Assembly: GCA_022823165.1 (NCBI GenBank)
Contig: JAJDXR010000081.1
Location: 1-64,000, forward strand
DNA: 64,000 bases
Origin: Anaerolineae bacterium
GTDB taxonomy: Bacteria > Chloroflexota > Anaerolineae > Aggregatilineales > Phototrophicaceae
Direction: 5' to 3'
The translations under genes were made by a program, and so were the position numbers. The notes under the pieces are model-generated. The model made no database searches, was not told where the DNA came from, and saw nothing but the letters and a program-made list of their open reading frames with translations. Every line of letters starts with the position of its first letter. Position 1 is the stretch's first letter. Shown piece by piece: positions 47,789 through 57,782 of the stretch.

Positions 47789-48256
47789 ATGACTGAAAAG
47801 CCATCTCCCGCTCGCGCCGCCGGCAAGCCTGTATTGCTTGGCATAGTATTGCTTGCCGCCGCCGCTTTTGTCCTGGTCTTCATCGCCATGAATTCCAATT
47901 CCACCCCAGGGGCGGGTGAGATTAACGCGGAGACCTACGCTGAAGAAGTCGCTGCCGCCCTCAAAGACGCGGATAGCGAAATCGGCGGCGATCTCGTCTA
48001 TGAACTGGAATGCAACCTCTGTCACCTGCGCGGAGATGGCAGCCAGTCGCCATTGTTCTACGGCCTCGCTGACATCGCGTCCCAGCGCCGTCCGCCGCTC
48101 TCAGCCGAGCAGTACTTGTATGAAGCGACGCTCTATCCCGGCTTGCACCTTGTCGAAGGCTATAGCGACGCCATGCCAAACGATTACGACGAGCGTCTGA
48201 CCGGGCCGCAAGTCGGCCACATCATTGCTTATCTTTTGACGTTTACGGATGAATAA
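47789..48256 (+). CDS. Membrane-anchored mono-heme cytochrome c
   Basis: 155 residues. An N-terminal signal-anchor helix (about 14-34), an acidic linker, then a class I-like cytochrome c domain with the heme site CNLCH (C75, C78, H79) and a probable distal Met in DAMPNDYD near 128. The C-terminal helix QVGHIIAYLLTF is the conserved packing helix. Acts outside the cytoplasmic membrane in electron transfer; the partner oxidase or reductase is not in the window. No clear ribosome site, so it may be coupled to the small membrane gene. Confidence 0.82.
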   Translation: MTEKPSPARAAGKPVLLGIVLLAAAAFVLVFIAMNSNSTPGAGEINAETYAEEVAAALKDADSEIGGDLVYELECNLCHLRGDGSQSPLFYGLADIASQRRPPLSAEQYLYEATLYPGLHLVEGYSDAMPNDYDERLTGPQVGHIIAYLLTFTDE

Positions 48257-48313
48257 AGCGGCCGGAAACCGGCTGTTCCCAATCACAGGCATTGCCGGGG
48301 ATCGCCTGCCGCC

Positions 48314-50026
48314 ATGAGTCTTGACACCTTTACCATCTCAGCGCTGGTCGACGAACTGACTGAATCGATCATTGGCGGCCGCGTCCAGGACATCATTGAT
48401 GTCGACGCGATGGGCATTGGGCTCGAGATCTACGCCGCGGGCAGGCGCCGTTACCTGATCCTAAGCGCCGATACAAGCAATCCGCGCGTCCACCTTGCCG
48501 AGGCCAAGCTCCGCCGCGGCACAGCCCAGCCGACGCAATTGGGATTGCTCTTTCGCCGCTACATCGAGGGAGGCCTGGTAACCGCGGTAACTCAGCCGCC
48601 ATGGGAGCGGCTGCTCAAACTCGAGATAGAAAGCCGCGACGGCGCCCTGGAGATTATCGCGGAACTCATGCCCAGGCGGGCTAACGTCCTGCTGATACGC
48701 GACGGCCTTATCCTGGACTGCCTCAATCGCGTGGGGCCTGAGGCGAATCGCTATCGGCTAAGCCTGCCCAATCACCGTTACGTTCCCCCGCCGCCGATTC
48801 GCGGCCAGCTGCATCCGGCTGCTTTGACCGCGGTTGACCTGGAGCGCCTGCTGGAGAATGCTGTGAAACCGACGGCTCAGATTCGACGGCTGCTGCCCGG
48901 CGCCATTCTCGGCTTGAGCCCGCTCCTGGCAAAAGAAATTGCCTTTCGCGCCGCCGGCGATGCCCGCGCCCAGGCGGCGGATACCGACGGAGCCGAGCTC
49001 TTCAGAGCATTTGACGAGGTCGCGGGTCCGCTGCTGCAGCGCCGCTGGCAGCCCGGCCTTGGCTGCATTGACGGCGTCGCCGCTGAGGTCAGCGTATTCC
49101 CGCTGCGCCACCTGGACTGGTGTGCCTGCGGCGCCGTCAGCGAAGCCATCTCGCGCTGCGCCGGCTCGCTCAGCGGTCCGGACGCCTATCGCGCCGCGAA
49201 ACAGCCGGTACAAGCGGCGATAGGTGAAGCCAAAGCCAAACTATCAGCCAAGGCGGCATCGCTGGAGCGCAATCTAAAGGACAATAGCGATCTGGAATTG
49301 CTGCGCCAATCAGGTGAATTGATTCTCGCCTATCAATACGCGATTCAAGCCGAGCAGACCGAGCTACGCGCGCAGTACGACCTGGACGCGCCGCCGCTAG
49401 TCATCCGCCTAAATCCCGACCGCAGCCCGCTCGAAAACGCGCAAAATTATTTTCGCCGTTACGAAAAATCAAAGAGCGCCGCGGCGGCGCTGCCCCGGCT
49501 CATTGATGAAACCCGCCTTGAGCTTGGTTTTCTCGACCAGTTGGAAAGCGACCTGCAAATCGCGGCCAACTGGCTCGAAATCGACGATGTCATTCAAATC
49601 TTGCAGAATCGCGGCCACTGGCTGGGCCAGCCGGTCCGGCGCATGGGCGGCGGCGGACGCAAGGGACCGCTGCGTGTCGTCAGCCGCGATGGCTATGTCA
49701 TCTGGGTGGGGCGCAGCAGCCGGCAAAATGAGACGGTCACATTCAAGCGGGCCAACCCGCAAGATATCTGGCTGCACGCGCGCCAAGTCCCCGGCGCCCA
49801 TGTCGTCATTCGCAACGATGGCCGGCGCGTCAAAGCAGAGCTGATCGCGGAGGCGGCCGCCGTTGCCGCCTGGTACAGCAAAAGCCGCGAAGACTCGAGC
49901 GTTCAAGTGGATTACACCCGTATCAAATATGTCAAGGCTATCAAAGGCGCCGGGCCCGGCATGGTAACCTACCGCAACGAGAACACGCTGTCCGTGCGGC
50001 CCCAAGACGAAAGCATTCTCAGCTGA
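48314..50026 (+). CDS. rqcH: NFACT-family ribosome quality-control factor (RqcH-like)
   Basis: Homologue of bacterial RqcH / eukaryotic NEMF, which binds stalled 50S-peptidyl-tRNA and adds alanine tails. 570 residues. NFACT-N includes LVDELTESIIGGRVQDI and ELMPRRANVLLI; a tandem HhH region (ILGLSPLLAKEIAFRA) and a coiled-coil middle (AKAKLSAKAASLERNLKDNSDLELLRQSGELI) follow. The C-terminal NFACT-R domain has the hallmark DIWLHARQVPGAHVVIR. GGGGAT is ahead of the ATG. Rqc partners (RqcP, MutS2) are not in the window. Confidence 0.9.
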   Translation: MSLDTFTISALVDELTESIIGGRVQDIIDVDAMGIGLEIYAAGRRRYLILSADTSNPRVHLAEAKLRRGTAQPTQLGLLFRRYIEGGLVTAVTQPPWERLLKLEIESRDGALEIIAELMPRRANVLLIRDGLILDCLNRVGPEANRYRLSLPNHRYVPPPPIRGQLHPAALTAVDLERLLENAVKPTAQIRRLLPGAILGLSPLLAKEIAFRAAGDARAQAADTDGAELFRAFDEVAGPLLQRRWQPGLGCIDGVAAEVSVFPLRHLDWCACGAVSEAISRCAGSLSGPDAYRAAKQPVQAAIGEAKAKLSAKAASLERNLKDNSDLELLRQSGELILAYQYAIQAEQTELRAQYDLDAPPLVIRLNPDRSPLENAQNYFRRYEKSKSAAAALPRLIDETRLELGFLDQLESDLQIAANWLEIDDVIQILQNRGHWLGQPVRRMGGGGRKGPLRVVSRDGYVIWVGRSSRQNETVTFKRANPQDIWLHARQVPGAHVVIRNDGRRVKAELIAEAAAVAAWYSKSREDSSVQVDYTRIKYVKAIKGAGPGMVTYRNENTLSVRPQDESILS

Positions 50027-50041
50027 TGCGGGGCGCTGCCC

Positions 50042-51262
50042 CTAGGCTGGTTGAGGTTGCCGGTCCACGCTCAAGACGCGCCGCGCCGCCTCCATGACCT
50101 GGCGCGCAGGGATGTCCCGCACGCAGGGGTGAAACTCGAGATTGTCCTTTCCCCAATCCAGGACTCGGCAGGGCCGACAGCCGATTTCCGCGCTCACTAC
50201 TTCGTGGCGCCGCCGGTCGCCCCAGGGCGCGAATTCCAGCGGATCAGCTGGTCCGAACAGCGCCACCGTCGGCGTACCCACGGCCGCCGCCAGATGCAGG
50301 GCGCCGCTGTCTGGTCCCATGACCGCCCGGGACCGCGCATATAAGGCCGCCAGCTGGCCGACGCTGGTTGCGCCGGCGATGCTTGTGGCTTGCGCTGACA
50401 TAGCGGCGGCAATTTCGTCGACCAGCGCCGCTTCCGATCTGGTACCGGTGAAAATGATGCTCGCTCCGTATTGCGCCGCCATCTCATCGGCCACCTGCGC
50501 CCACTTGTCGCCGCGCCAGATTTTGCTGGCCACGCCCGCGCCCGGATGAATGCAGACGATCGGCTTTCCCGCATCAACCTTCCAACTCTCGATTAGCCCG
50601 GCCGCGTACTCGCGATCGGCCGGCTGCAAAGGAAATTCCAGCTTTAGATCGGCGGCGTCCATGCAGCCAGTCCATGACGAGACCAGCCGCAGATTCTGCT
50701 CGACCGCGTGCCTGTACTGGTGTTCCACGGCTTCGGTCAGAAAGGGCGCGACATTTTCCAAACCATAACCTACTCGCTGCGGGATGCCGGCCAAATAGGC
50801 GACCAGCGCTCCCCACCAATGATCGGGCCGCATGATGACAGCGCTGGTATAGCCAATTTTGCGCAGACGCCGTGCCGTCAGGAAAGCCAGCTTCCATGGA
50901 GCCAGCGCTGACCCTGAAGCGCGCTCAAAACCGGGGAAGGGCAGGGTCAGCACACGATCAATTTCGTCGTAGCTGGCTAAGACATCGGCGGCCCATTCGC
51001 CGCAGAGCACATCTATGCGCAGCTCGGGATGGCTGTGTTTGAGCGCCTGTATGGCCGGCGTGGACAATAAGACATCACCCAGATGATCGGGCCGCACGAT
51101 CAGCAGCCCGCCGCCGCCCCGCGCCCGGGCAACCGGCAGCCGCGCGATGCCGGCCAGAACGTGATTCCGCAGCCGCTGCTTGAAGCCCGTCCGCCGCCGC
51201 TCAGCCGCCAAGCGCTGATTTCGTCTGACGAGCTCGGCTCTATTCACGGGCCAGACTCTCAT
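50042..51262 (-). CDS. Glycosyltransferase family 9 (heptosyltransferase-like)
   Basis: A GT-B fold enzyme, 406 residues. GGGLLIVRPDHLGDVLLSTPAIQALK is the GT9 N-terminal signature, IDVLCGEWAADVL follows, and the nucleotide-sugar domain has VCIHPGAGVASKIW, FTGTRSE and MGPDSGALHLAAAVGTPTVALFGP. GT9 enzymes add heptose or other sugars to envelope glycans; the sugar is unknown, and the family also occurs in organisms without classical LPS. It overlaps the upstream GT4 gene by 23 bases; a GTG at 51247 is an alternative start. Last of three glycosyltransferase genes on the minus strand. Confidence 0.9.
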   Translation of the reverse strand: MRVWPVNRAELVRRNQRLAAERRRTGFKQRLRNHVLAGIARLPVARARGGGGLLIVRPDHLGDVLLSTPAIQALKHSHPELRIDVLCGEWAADVLASYDEIDRVLTLPFPGFERASGSALAPWKLAFLTARRLRKIGYTSAVIMRPDHWWGALVAYLAGIPQRVGYGLENVAPFLTEAVEHQYRHAVEQNLRLVSSWTGCMDAADLKLEFPLQPADREYAAGLIESWKVDAGKPIVCIHPGAGVASKIWRGDKWAQVADEMAAQYGASIIFTGTRSEAALVDEIAAAMSAQATSIAGATSVGQLAALYARSRAVMGPDSGALHLAAAVGTPTVALFGPADPLEFAPWGDRRRHEVVSAEIGCRPCRVLDWGKDNLEFHPCVRDIPARQVMEAARRVLSVDRQPQPA

Positions 51263-52451
51263 AAACGCGCAGCAGCTTTGGCGTCAGCACAGGCCAGTCA
51301 TAATATTCGCTGACCATCTCAAGCGTCCGCGCTCCCAGTTCCCGGCGCCGGGCATCGTCCTGCAGCAAGCCGACTATAGCCCGCGCGAAGGCATCGGCGT
51401 CGTCGGCGATCTCAAGAGCGCTCCGCGCCTGGCTGTTCAGCCCGGCTGCGCCGACTGAGGTGGACAGCACCGCGCAGCCCGCCGCCATCGCCTGCAGAAT
51501 CTTCAGCCGTGTGCCGCTGCCCATACGCAGTGGCGCCACAAAGAGCGCCGCTTCGTGCAAATACGGCAACACCGACTCCACCCAGCCGGTCAGCCGGATG
51601 CGCTGGTCGCTCGCCAATTCCTGCAGACGCGCGTGCGGGTTGCGCCCGACGATGCTAAGGCAGGCGGCGGGTTCTGAGTCCCAGACGCGCGGCATTATGA
51701 CCTTGCCCAGCCACTCGACCGCGTCGACATTGGGCCGATAATCCATCTTGCCGCTGAAGACGATATGCCCCCGCGCGCGCGCATTGCCGGGCGGCGGACG
51801 ATAATCCGCGACTTCAACGCCGTTCGACATCACCGTGACGGGCGCTCCCCGGTAGCGCTGCAGCAAATCGCGGTCCTCTTTACTGACCGCGATGACGGCG
51901 TCGACGTCCCGGCAGACGCGGGCTTCAAAGCGCGCCAGCCGCCGCGCCTGAATCGACGAGTAGAGCGCGGCCGGAATGCGTCTGAGTTCACCGGCATCGA
52001 CACTGGCGATGAGGCGCTGCAAGTCAGCTTCCGCGTTGAGCGCGTCGTATATCACTTTCGCGCCGCCCTTCGCCGACAAAATCTGCTCCAGGTATCCGCC
52101 CATCTCGATACCCGAAAATTGCACAATGTCGAAGCGCTCAGTCTGCAGCCAATGCCGCAAAACACGCTCATAGGCAGCGCTGGCCAGCCGGGATTCCATA
52201 TCCGCGCGCGTACTGGTCAAGAGCCTCATCAGGCGCTTTATCCGCGTTCGTGTCGGCAGCGCTACCGTATGACCAGCAGCGCATAATTCCATCAGCGGAT
52301 TGGACAGCAGCGCTTTGGGATCGCCGCGAAAGCTGAGCAGGCTGACCTCATGGCCCGCCGCGCGCAAACCGCGGATGATGCCCATATTGCGCAAGGCGGC
52401 GCCCGATTCACTGGGGTAGGGCAAATCCGGTGTGAGCAGCAGGATCTTCAT
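51240..52451 (-). CDS. Glycosyltransferase family 4
   Basis: 403 residues, GT-B fold. The N-terminus KILLLTPDLPYPSESGAALRNMGIIRGLRAAGHEVSL is typical of exopolysaccharide GT4 enzymes, with the acceptor half to about 190. The donor half contains VMSNGVEVADYRPP, IVFSGKMDYRPNVDAVEWL, VGRNPHARLQEL and the E-x7-E-type region FVAPLRMGSGTRLKILQAMAAGCAVLSTSVGAAGL. It begins 7 bases after the upstream GT4 gene and overlaps the downstream GT9, so all three form one operon. Product unknown; an envelope or secreted glycan is likely. Confidence 0.9.
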   Translation of the reverse strand: MKILLLTPDLPYPSESGAALRNMGIIRGLRAAGHEVSLLSFRGDPKALLSNPLMELCAAGHTVALPTRTRIKRLMRLLTSTRADMESRLASAAYERVLRHWLQTERFDIVQFSGIEMGGYLEQILSAKGGAKVIYDALNAEADLQRLIASVDAGELRRIPAALYSSIQARRLARFEARVCRDVDAVIAVSKEDRDLLQRYRGAPVTVMSNGVEVADYRPPPGNARARGHIVFSGKMDYRPNVDAVEWLGKVIMPRVWDSEPAACLSIVGRNPHARLQELASDQRIRLTGWVESVLPYLHEAALFVAPLRMGSGTRLKILQAMAAGCAVLSTSVGAAGLNSQARSALEIADDADAFARAIVGLLQDDARRRELGARTLEMVSEYYDWPVLTPKLLRVYESLARE

Positions 52452-52458
52452 CGCTGGC

Positions 52459-53562
52459 TTAGCTCAAGACCCGTTGATAGCAGTCCAGAGCGATGCGGGC
52501 GGTGTCGCTCCAGCGGAACTCAGCCGCCCGCCGCAGCGCCGCCTCTTTTTGCCGCTCGCGCCATTGGCTGTCGGTCAGCGCATGCGCCAGGGCTTCGCTG
52601 ATTGAGCCGGCATCGTGCGGGTCAACCAGCAATCCGACATTGCCCACAATCTCCGGCAAAGACGCGACGCGGCTCACAATCGGCACAGCGCCGCAGGCCA
52701 TGGCTTCCAGCGCCGGCAGGCCAAAGCCTTCGTAATACGACGGACTGATCAAAGCCAGCGCATGATTGTAGACCGCCGGCAACTGAGCGTCCGTCACATC
52801 GTGCTTGATAATCATGTCGTCGTTGATGCCCACCTTGTTGAGGTCCGCCATTAACTGCTCGAAGTGCCAGCCGGGCCGGCCGACGATGACCAGCTTGGGC
52901 GCATCCGGCAGCTCCAGCTTAAGATCGCGATAAGCTCGCGCCAGCCCCAGCAGATTCTTGCGCGGCTCCAGGGTGCCCACAAAAAGTAAATAACTGGCGG
53001 GCAATCCCAGCGCCTGAATGACTGGCTGGCTACACTCCGCTTTCAGCGGTTTGAATTGCTCGTCCACGCCCTCCGGATGGACCGTAATCTTGTCGCCTGA
53101 AACATCAAGAATATCGATTAAGTCGGCTTTTGTCGCCTCGCTTGGCGCCAATATATGATCCGCGCGCTTGACCGAGGCCGCGATCTGTCCATTATAGTAG
53201 CGCCGGCTTTCGGCGGTCATGGTTTCCGGATAATGAATGAAGCTGAGATCGTGCACAGTGATGACATGCCGCTTGCCGCCGCGCAGCGGCGCGATGAAAT
53301 CGGGGCTGTGCAGCAGGTCGAAGCGGCGCCGCGCCAATTCTAGCGAGAGCGCCGCTCGCTCCCATGGGTGATGCGGCGGCGTCCAGGTACGAGCCAACTC
53401 AAATCGGGCGGACAGGCGTCCCCGCGCTTTTCGGCTCTGCAAGAGCGTAAAACGATGCGGCGTTTGCAGCTGCTCCAAGGCTTGAACAAGGGCTGCGATA
53501 TACCGGCTGATGCCGCCAACACGATAGTGAGTGAGTCGGGCGTCAATTCCGATATGTGCCAT
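52459..53562 (-). CDS. Glycosyltransferase family 4
   Basis: 367 residues, mannosyltransferase-like GT4. N-terminal IGIDARLTHYRVGGISRYIAAL, then HVITVHDLSFIHYPE, ILAPSEATKADLIDIL, ITVHPEGVDEQF, YLLFVGTLEPRKNLLGLARA, and the catalytic ISPSYYEGFGLPALEAMACGAVPIVSRVASLPEIVG with its two conserved Glu. First gene of the three-gene glycosyltransferase operon, divergent from the PfkB kinase. TATACT on the minus strand about 16 bases upstream of the ATG could be the -10. Confidence 0.9.
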   Translation of the reverse strand: MAHIGIDARLTHYRVGGISRYIAALVQALEQLQTPHRFTLLQSRKARGRLSARFELARTWTPPHHPWERAALSLELARRRFDLLHSPDFIAPLRGGKRHVITVHDLSFIHYPETMTAESRRYYNGQIAASVKRADHILAPSEATKADLIDILDVSGDKITVHPEGVDEQFKPLKAECSQPVIQALGLPASYLLFVGTLEPRKNLLGLARAYRDLKLELPDAPKLVIVGRPGWHFEQLMADLNKVGINDDMIIKHDVTDAQLPAVYNHALALISPSYYEGFGLPALEAMACGAVPIVSRVASLPEIVGNVGLLVDPHDAGSISEALAHALTDSQWRERQKEAALRRAAEFRWSDTARIALDCYQRVLS

Positions 53563-53659
53563 AAAGCGAGTATAGCGGTATCATTTGGCGTATGCCAGCC
53601 AAAAACGCCCCCGCCCAGTATGCTGGCGCCGGTCGCCGCCACGATAAAGGAATCGCGGA

Positions 53660-54631
53660 ATGAATCGCTACCATGTACTGACCTTTGGCGAATCCATGCT
53701 GCGCTTGACGCCGCCCGGCTTCCTGCGCATTGAGCAGACGCAATCCTTCGATATTTGGGTGGGCGGCGCCGAATCCAACACCGCCGTCGGCCTGGCCAGG
53801 TTGGGCATGAATGTCGCCTGGCTGTCCCGCCTGCCGCGCTCGCCCCTGGGTCGTTATATCAGCAATCGCATCGCCCAATACGGTGTCGATGTCAGCCATG
53901 TGGTCTGGGCTGACGACGAACGGCTGGGCATCTACTTTCACGAAAAAGCCCAAGCGCCCCGCGCCAGCGAGATCATTTACGACCGGCGCGACTCCGCCAT
54001 CAGCCGCATGCAGCCGCATGACCTGCCCGCAGGCCTGTTTCAGGCGGAGATGGCGCAACTGCTTCATATCACCGGCATCACCCTGGCCATCAGCGAAATG
54101 GCGCGGGACACTGTCCATGAAGCGCAAAGACGCGCCAAAAACGCCGGCTGGCGCCTCAGCTTCGACACCAATTATCGCAGCAAACTCTGGTCCGGCGCGG
54201 CGGCTGCCGCCGGCTGCGACCATGCTATGTCGCTGGCGGATGTGATCTTCTGCCCGCTGGGCGATTATCAGGTCATGTACGGCGAGTCAAGCGCGGACGA
54301 CGCCTTGGCGGCGCTGGCCGCCCGCTACCCTGAGGCGCTGATAATCATGACCTTGGGCAAAGATGGCGCGCTGGCGCGAAGCCCCGCCGGTGAAACGATT
54401 CGGCAGCCAGCTATACTCGCCGGAGAGGTCGGGCGCATCGGCGGCGGCGACGCTTTCGCGGCCGGCTTTCTTTATGCCTGGCTGCGACATGATGATGTCG
54501 CCGAAGCGTTAAAATGGGGCGTGGCAATGTCCGCGCTGAAATATACCATCCCCGGCGATCTGCCTCTGGTTGATCGCGACGCGGTCGCGGCTCTGGTCGC
54601 CGGCGCTGGTGGCGGCGGGCTCATCCGCTAA
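53660..54631 (+). CDS. PfkB-family sugar kinase (2-keto-3-deoxygluconate kinase-like)
   Basis: A ribokinase-fold ATP-dependent kinase, 323 residues. N-terminal LTFGESMLRLTPPG and WVGGAESNTAVGLARLGMNVAWLSRLP form the sugar site; FDTNYRSKLW is the KdgK-like second-sugar segment; ITLGKDG-type (IIMTLGKDGALA) precedes the anion hole GRIGGGDAFAAGFLYAWL, where catalytic Asp is retained although the usual GAGD reads GGGD. AAAGGAA lies ahead of the ATG. KDG kinase is the best guess; fructokinase or another keto-sugar kinase is possible. No neighbouring KDPG aldolase. Confidence 0.85.
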   Translation: MNRYHVLTFGESMLRLTPPGFLRIEQTQSFDIWVGGAESNTAVGLARLGMNVAWLSRLPRSPLGRYISNRIAQYGVDVSHVVWADDERLGIYFHEKAQAPRASEIIYDRRDSAISRMQPHDLPAGLFQAEMAQLLHITGITLAISEMARDTVHEAQRRAKNAGWRLSFDTNYRSKLWSGAAAAAGCDHAMSLADVIFCPLGDYQVMYGESSADDALAALAARYPEALIIMTLGKDGALARSPAGETIRQPAILAGEVGRIGGGDAFAAGFLYAWLRHDDVAEALKWGVAMSALKYTIPGDLPLVDRDAVAALVAGAGGGGLIR

Positions 54632-54695
54632 CCGCGCTCGCCGGCGTCTCGTCTTTTAGGCGCGATGTCATATAGCGCGCGCGCTGGCATTACTC

Positions 54696-54701
54696 TATAA
54701 T
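54696..54701 (+). promoter_or_regulatory. Probable -10 box of the ABC exporter gene
   Basis: A consensus TATAAT at 54696-54701, 38 bases ahead of the ATG at 54739; no convincing -35 at standard spacing. Confidence 0.35.
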
Positions 54702-54738
54702 TCAACGCTTATATGACATCCAATCCTCCCCTCTGCGC

Positions 54739-56538
54739 ATGAAATCGAAAATAAAAAAACGCCATCCCTTCGTCCGCTTGCTCAATTACGCCTCGGTCTA
54801 CAAGCGCCGCGTGGCTTGGGCGACCAGTTTTTCTGTGCTCGGCAAACTCTTTGACATCATGCCGCCGGTGCTCATCGGCATGGCCGTGGATATCGTCGTC
54901 GAGCGGCAGAATTCCTTGCTGGGCCGCTGGGGCGTGACCGATCTCTCGCTGCAGCTGATCATCCTGGGCCTGGTAACGCTGATTGTCTGGCTGCTCGAAT
55001 CCGTCTTCGGCTATCTGCAGCGCGTCTATTGGCGCAATCTGGCCCAATCCATGCAGCACGATTTGCGCGTCGAAGCCTACGATCATGTGCAGCGCCTCGA
55101 GCTGGGCTACTTCGAAGATCAGAGCACCGGCGGCCTGATGTCGGTGCTGAATGACGATATCAATCAGTTGGAGCGCTTCCTGGATATCGGCGCCAATGAC
55201 GTGATTCAGATATTGACCACGGTAATCGCCATCGGCGGCATCTTTGTTTTCATCGCGCCCAGCGTCGCCTGGATGGCCGCCGTGCCCATGCCCTTCATTA
55301 TCTGGGGTTCACTGAAATTTCAAAAACTGCTCGCGCCGCTATACCTGTCCGTGCGCGAGCAAGTCAGCGTTATCAACCATCATCTCTCCAACAGCCTGAG
55401 CGGCATCGCCACCATCAAGAGCTTCACCGCCGAAGACTTCGAAGCCGAACGTCTGCGCTTCGAGAGCAACGAATACCTGGAGCGCAACCGCCGCGCCATT
55501 CGCTGGGGCTCCGCCTTTACGCCCTTAATCCGCATGGTCATCGTCACCGGTTTTATCGCCATCACCGTCGCCGGCGGCAAGCTGGCGCTTGACGGCGTAC
55601 TTGAGATCGGCGCCTACAGCGTGCTCATATTCATGACGCAGCGACTGCTCTGGCCGCTGACGCGGTTGGGCGAAACCTTCGATCTCTATCAGCGCGCCAT
55701 GGCTTCCACCATTCGCATTCTCGACCTGCTCGGCATAAAATCCGCCATCATTGACGGCGACAGTCACTTGCCCACAGCCAAGGTGCGCGGACGGATGCGC
55801 CTGGAGCAGGTTGATTTCGCCTACAGCGACGGCCGCGAAGTCATTCGCAATCTCTCGCTGGATATGCCGGCGGGCGATACCATCGCCATCGTCGGGGCGA
55901 CTGGCGCCGGCAAAAGCACCGTCATCAAGCTGCTCTTGCGCTACTATGATGTCACCGGCGGCCGCGTACTGCTCGACGGCTTTGACCTGCGCGAATTGCG
56001 CCAGGAAGACATTCGCAAAGCCATCGGCCTGGTCAGCCAGGATGTCTTCTTGTTTCATGGCACGGTGCGCGAGAATATCGCCTACGGCGACCCGGACGCC
56101 CCGCTGGATCGCGTCATCGACGCGGCCCGAGTAGCCGAAGCCCACGAATTTATCATGCAGCTGCCGCAGGGCTACGACACCGTTGTGGGCGAACGCGGCC
56201 AGAAGCTCTCCGGCGGCCAGCGCCAGCGCCTGTCCATCGCCCGCGCCGTGCTGACCGACCCGCCCATCCTCGTCCTTGATGAAGCGACCTCTTCGGTCGA
56301 TAACGAAACCGAAGCCGCCATTCAGCGGTCCTTGGAACGAATCGTCATCGGGCGCACCACCATCGTCATCGCCCATCGGCTGTCAACCGTGCGCAATGCC
56401 GATATGATCTACGTCCTGCAAGACGGCCAACTGCTGGAAAGCGGCCACCACCAGGACCTCTTGCTGCTGGACGGGCTCTACGCTTCGCTCTGGCGGGTGC
56501 AGACCGGCGAGCTGGTGCTGGCCGGGGCGGCGCATTAG
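54739..56538 (+). CDS. ABC exporter, fused permease and ATPase
   Basis: A homodimeric or heterodimeric exporter half, 599 residues. Transmembrane domain (about 25-325) with six helices and the [22 protein letters not shown] coupling region; nucleotide-binding domain (about 350-590) with Walker [11 protein letters not shown]-loop [19 protein letters not shown], signature LSGGQRQR, Walker [13 protein letters not shown] and H-loop IAHRLSTVR, all intact. MsbA/multidrug-type; the cargo (lipid, drug or glycolipid) is unknown. The nearby glycosyltransferases allow a role in exporting a lipid-linked product. Its 3' end overlaps the opposing oxidoreductase by 4 bases. Confidence 0.92.
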   Translation: MKSKIKKRHPFVRLLNYASVYKRRVAWATSFSVLGKLFDIMPPVLIGMAVDIVVERQNSLLGRWGVTDLSLQLIILGLVTLIVWLLESVFGYLQRVYWRNLAQSMQHDLRVEAYDHVQRLELGYFEDQSTGGLMSVLNDDINQLERFLDIGANDVIQILTTVIAIGGIFVFIAPSVAWMAAVPMPFIIWGSLKFQKLLAPLYLSVREQVSVINHHLSNSLSGIATIKSFTAEDFEAERLRFESNEYLERNRRAIRWGSAFTPLIRMVIVTGFIAITVAGGKLALDGVLEIGAYSVLIFMTQRLLWPLTRLGETFDLYQRAMASTIRILDLLGIKSAIIDGDSHLPTAKVRGRMRLEQVDFAYSDGREVIRNLSLDMPAGDTIAIVGATGAGKSTVIKLLLRYYDVTGGRVLLDGFDLRELRQEDIRKAIGLVSQDVFLFHGTVRENIAYGDPDAPLDRVIDAARVAEAHEFIMQLPQGYDTVVGERGQKLSGGQRQRLSIARAVLTDPPILVLDEATSSVDNETEAAIQRSLERIVIGRTTIVIAHRLSTVRNADMIYVLQDGQLLESGHHQDLLLLDGLYASLWRVQTGELVLAGAAH

Positions 56539-57503
56539 CCTGCCTGCGACAGCAGCTCGTCGACCACCAGCATATTCCGCACCGCGTCAGCCGCCGGGAA
56601 GCGCGGCGCGCGTTTGTTGATCAGCGCGTCGGCAAAGTCTTCCGCCATCAACTGGTAATGGTCGGCCGCCGGGATGACATGCTCGTCGTAATCGTCGCCG
56701 CGCCAGTGCCGCACCAGCGTAGTGGCGGACTTGTCTGGCACAAAACTGGTCGGCACGACGATCATGCCATCCGTGCCCTTCAGCGTGTAGGTATGCTGCC
56801 GATGCGCCCGCAAGCCGCAATCAAAATGGCCGATCACGCCCGAAGGGAACTCGAAGATTCCCGCCAGCGCCTCGTCCACGCCGGTTGTTGCGCCGATGCG
56901 CCCGCTGGCCGTCACGCGCGCTGGCTCCTCGCCCGTCATAAAGCGCATCAGGTTGACGCAGTAGCAGCCGACATCCATCAGCGCGCCGCCAGCCAAAGCC
57001 TTGCTCAAGCGGATATTGCCTTCGTCGCTGATCGCAAACGAGAAACTGCTGTTGATGATCTGCAAGTCGCCGATTCCGCCCGCCGCCAGGATCTCTTTCA
57101 CCTTGGCCTGCTGCGGATGAAAGCGGTACATGAAGGCTTCCGCCAGCAGCACCTCGCGCTTTTCAAAGGCGTCCACGATCGTCTGCGCCTCAGCCGCATC
57201 GCTGGCGAAGGGCTTCTCGCACAGCGTCGGTACCCCGGCCTCGGCGCACTTGACGCTCCACTCGGCGTGCATGCTGTTGGGCAGCGGATTATAAATGGCG
57301 TCAATCTCGTCATCCGCGATCAATGCTTCGTAGCTGCCCAGGGCGCGGGGAATACCCTGCTCGGCGGCGAAAGCCTGCGCGCGCTCCAGCGACCGGCTGC
57401 ATACCGCCGCCACCTCGCCGTTACGCGAGGCCTGAATAGCCGGTATGACCCGGCGCCCGATATTGGCCGTGCTCAAGATCCCCCAACGTACTTTGTCAGT
57501 CAT
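56535..57503 (-). CDS. Gfo/Idh/MocA-family oxidoreductase
   Basis: NAD(P)-dependent sugar or inositol dehydrogenase family, 322 residues. The N-terminal Rossmann fold has [17 protein letters not shown] and [11 protein letters not shown], then [13 protein letters not shown] with the catalytic Lys, [18 protein letters not shown], and [23 protein letters not shown] supplying the conserved Asp/Tyr-type site. Closest in pattern to D-xylose/trans-dihydrodiol dehydrogenases, but the substrate cannot be fixed. Convergent with the ABC exporter. The region upstream (57504-57782) holds repeats and no gene. Confidence 0.9.
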   Translation of the reverse strand: MTDKVRWGILSTANIGRRVIPAIQASRNGEVAAVCSRSLERAQAFAAEQGIPRALGSYEALIADDEIDAIYNPLPNSMHAEWSVKCAEAGVPTLCEKPFASDAAEAQTIVDAFEKREVLLAEAFMYRFHPQQAKVKEILAAGGIGDLQIINSSFSFAISDEGNIRLSKALAGGALMDVGCYCVNLMRFMTGEEPARVTASGRIGATTGVDEALAGIFEFPSGVIGHFDCGLRAHRQHTYTLKGTDGMIVVPTSFVPDKSATTLVRHWRGDDYDEHVIPAADHYQLMAEDFADALINKRAPRFPAADAVRNMLVVDELLSQAG

Positions 57504-57604
57504 GTTTCTCTCCCTGTGTTTTCGGTATCAGAATTGGTAGACATGGACATTTTCAGGAAAACACTAATTTGTCCTCTATACCAATGTATTTTCTCACAGC
57601 GAAT

Positions 57605-57686
57605 ATTGTAGGGGCGTTTCGCTGAAACGCCCGCTTGTATACGGCACTTATTTCGACGGGCGACTCGGCGACCCGCCCCTACGGAC
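57605..57686. repeat. Two palindromic repeats
   Basis: GGGCGTTTC-GCT-GAAACGCCC (57612-57632) preceded by TTGTAG, then an inverse-facing copy at 57658-57684 (GGGCGACTCGGCGA then CCGCCCCTAC). They have the same outer GTAGGGGC/GCCCCTAC borders as other copies but different inner bases. No CATGACTTAC tail is seen here. Confidence 0.65.
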
Positions 57687-57782
57687 TGCGAATTGGGCCG
57701 TGACCATTACTCTCTGTGAACCGGTTGTGACTTGCGAGCGGCTGCGGTGGATATGATTGTAGGGCGTTCATCCTCCACGGCC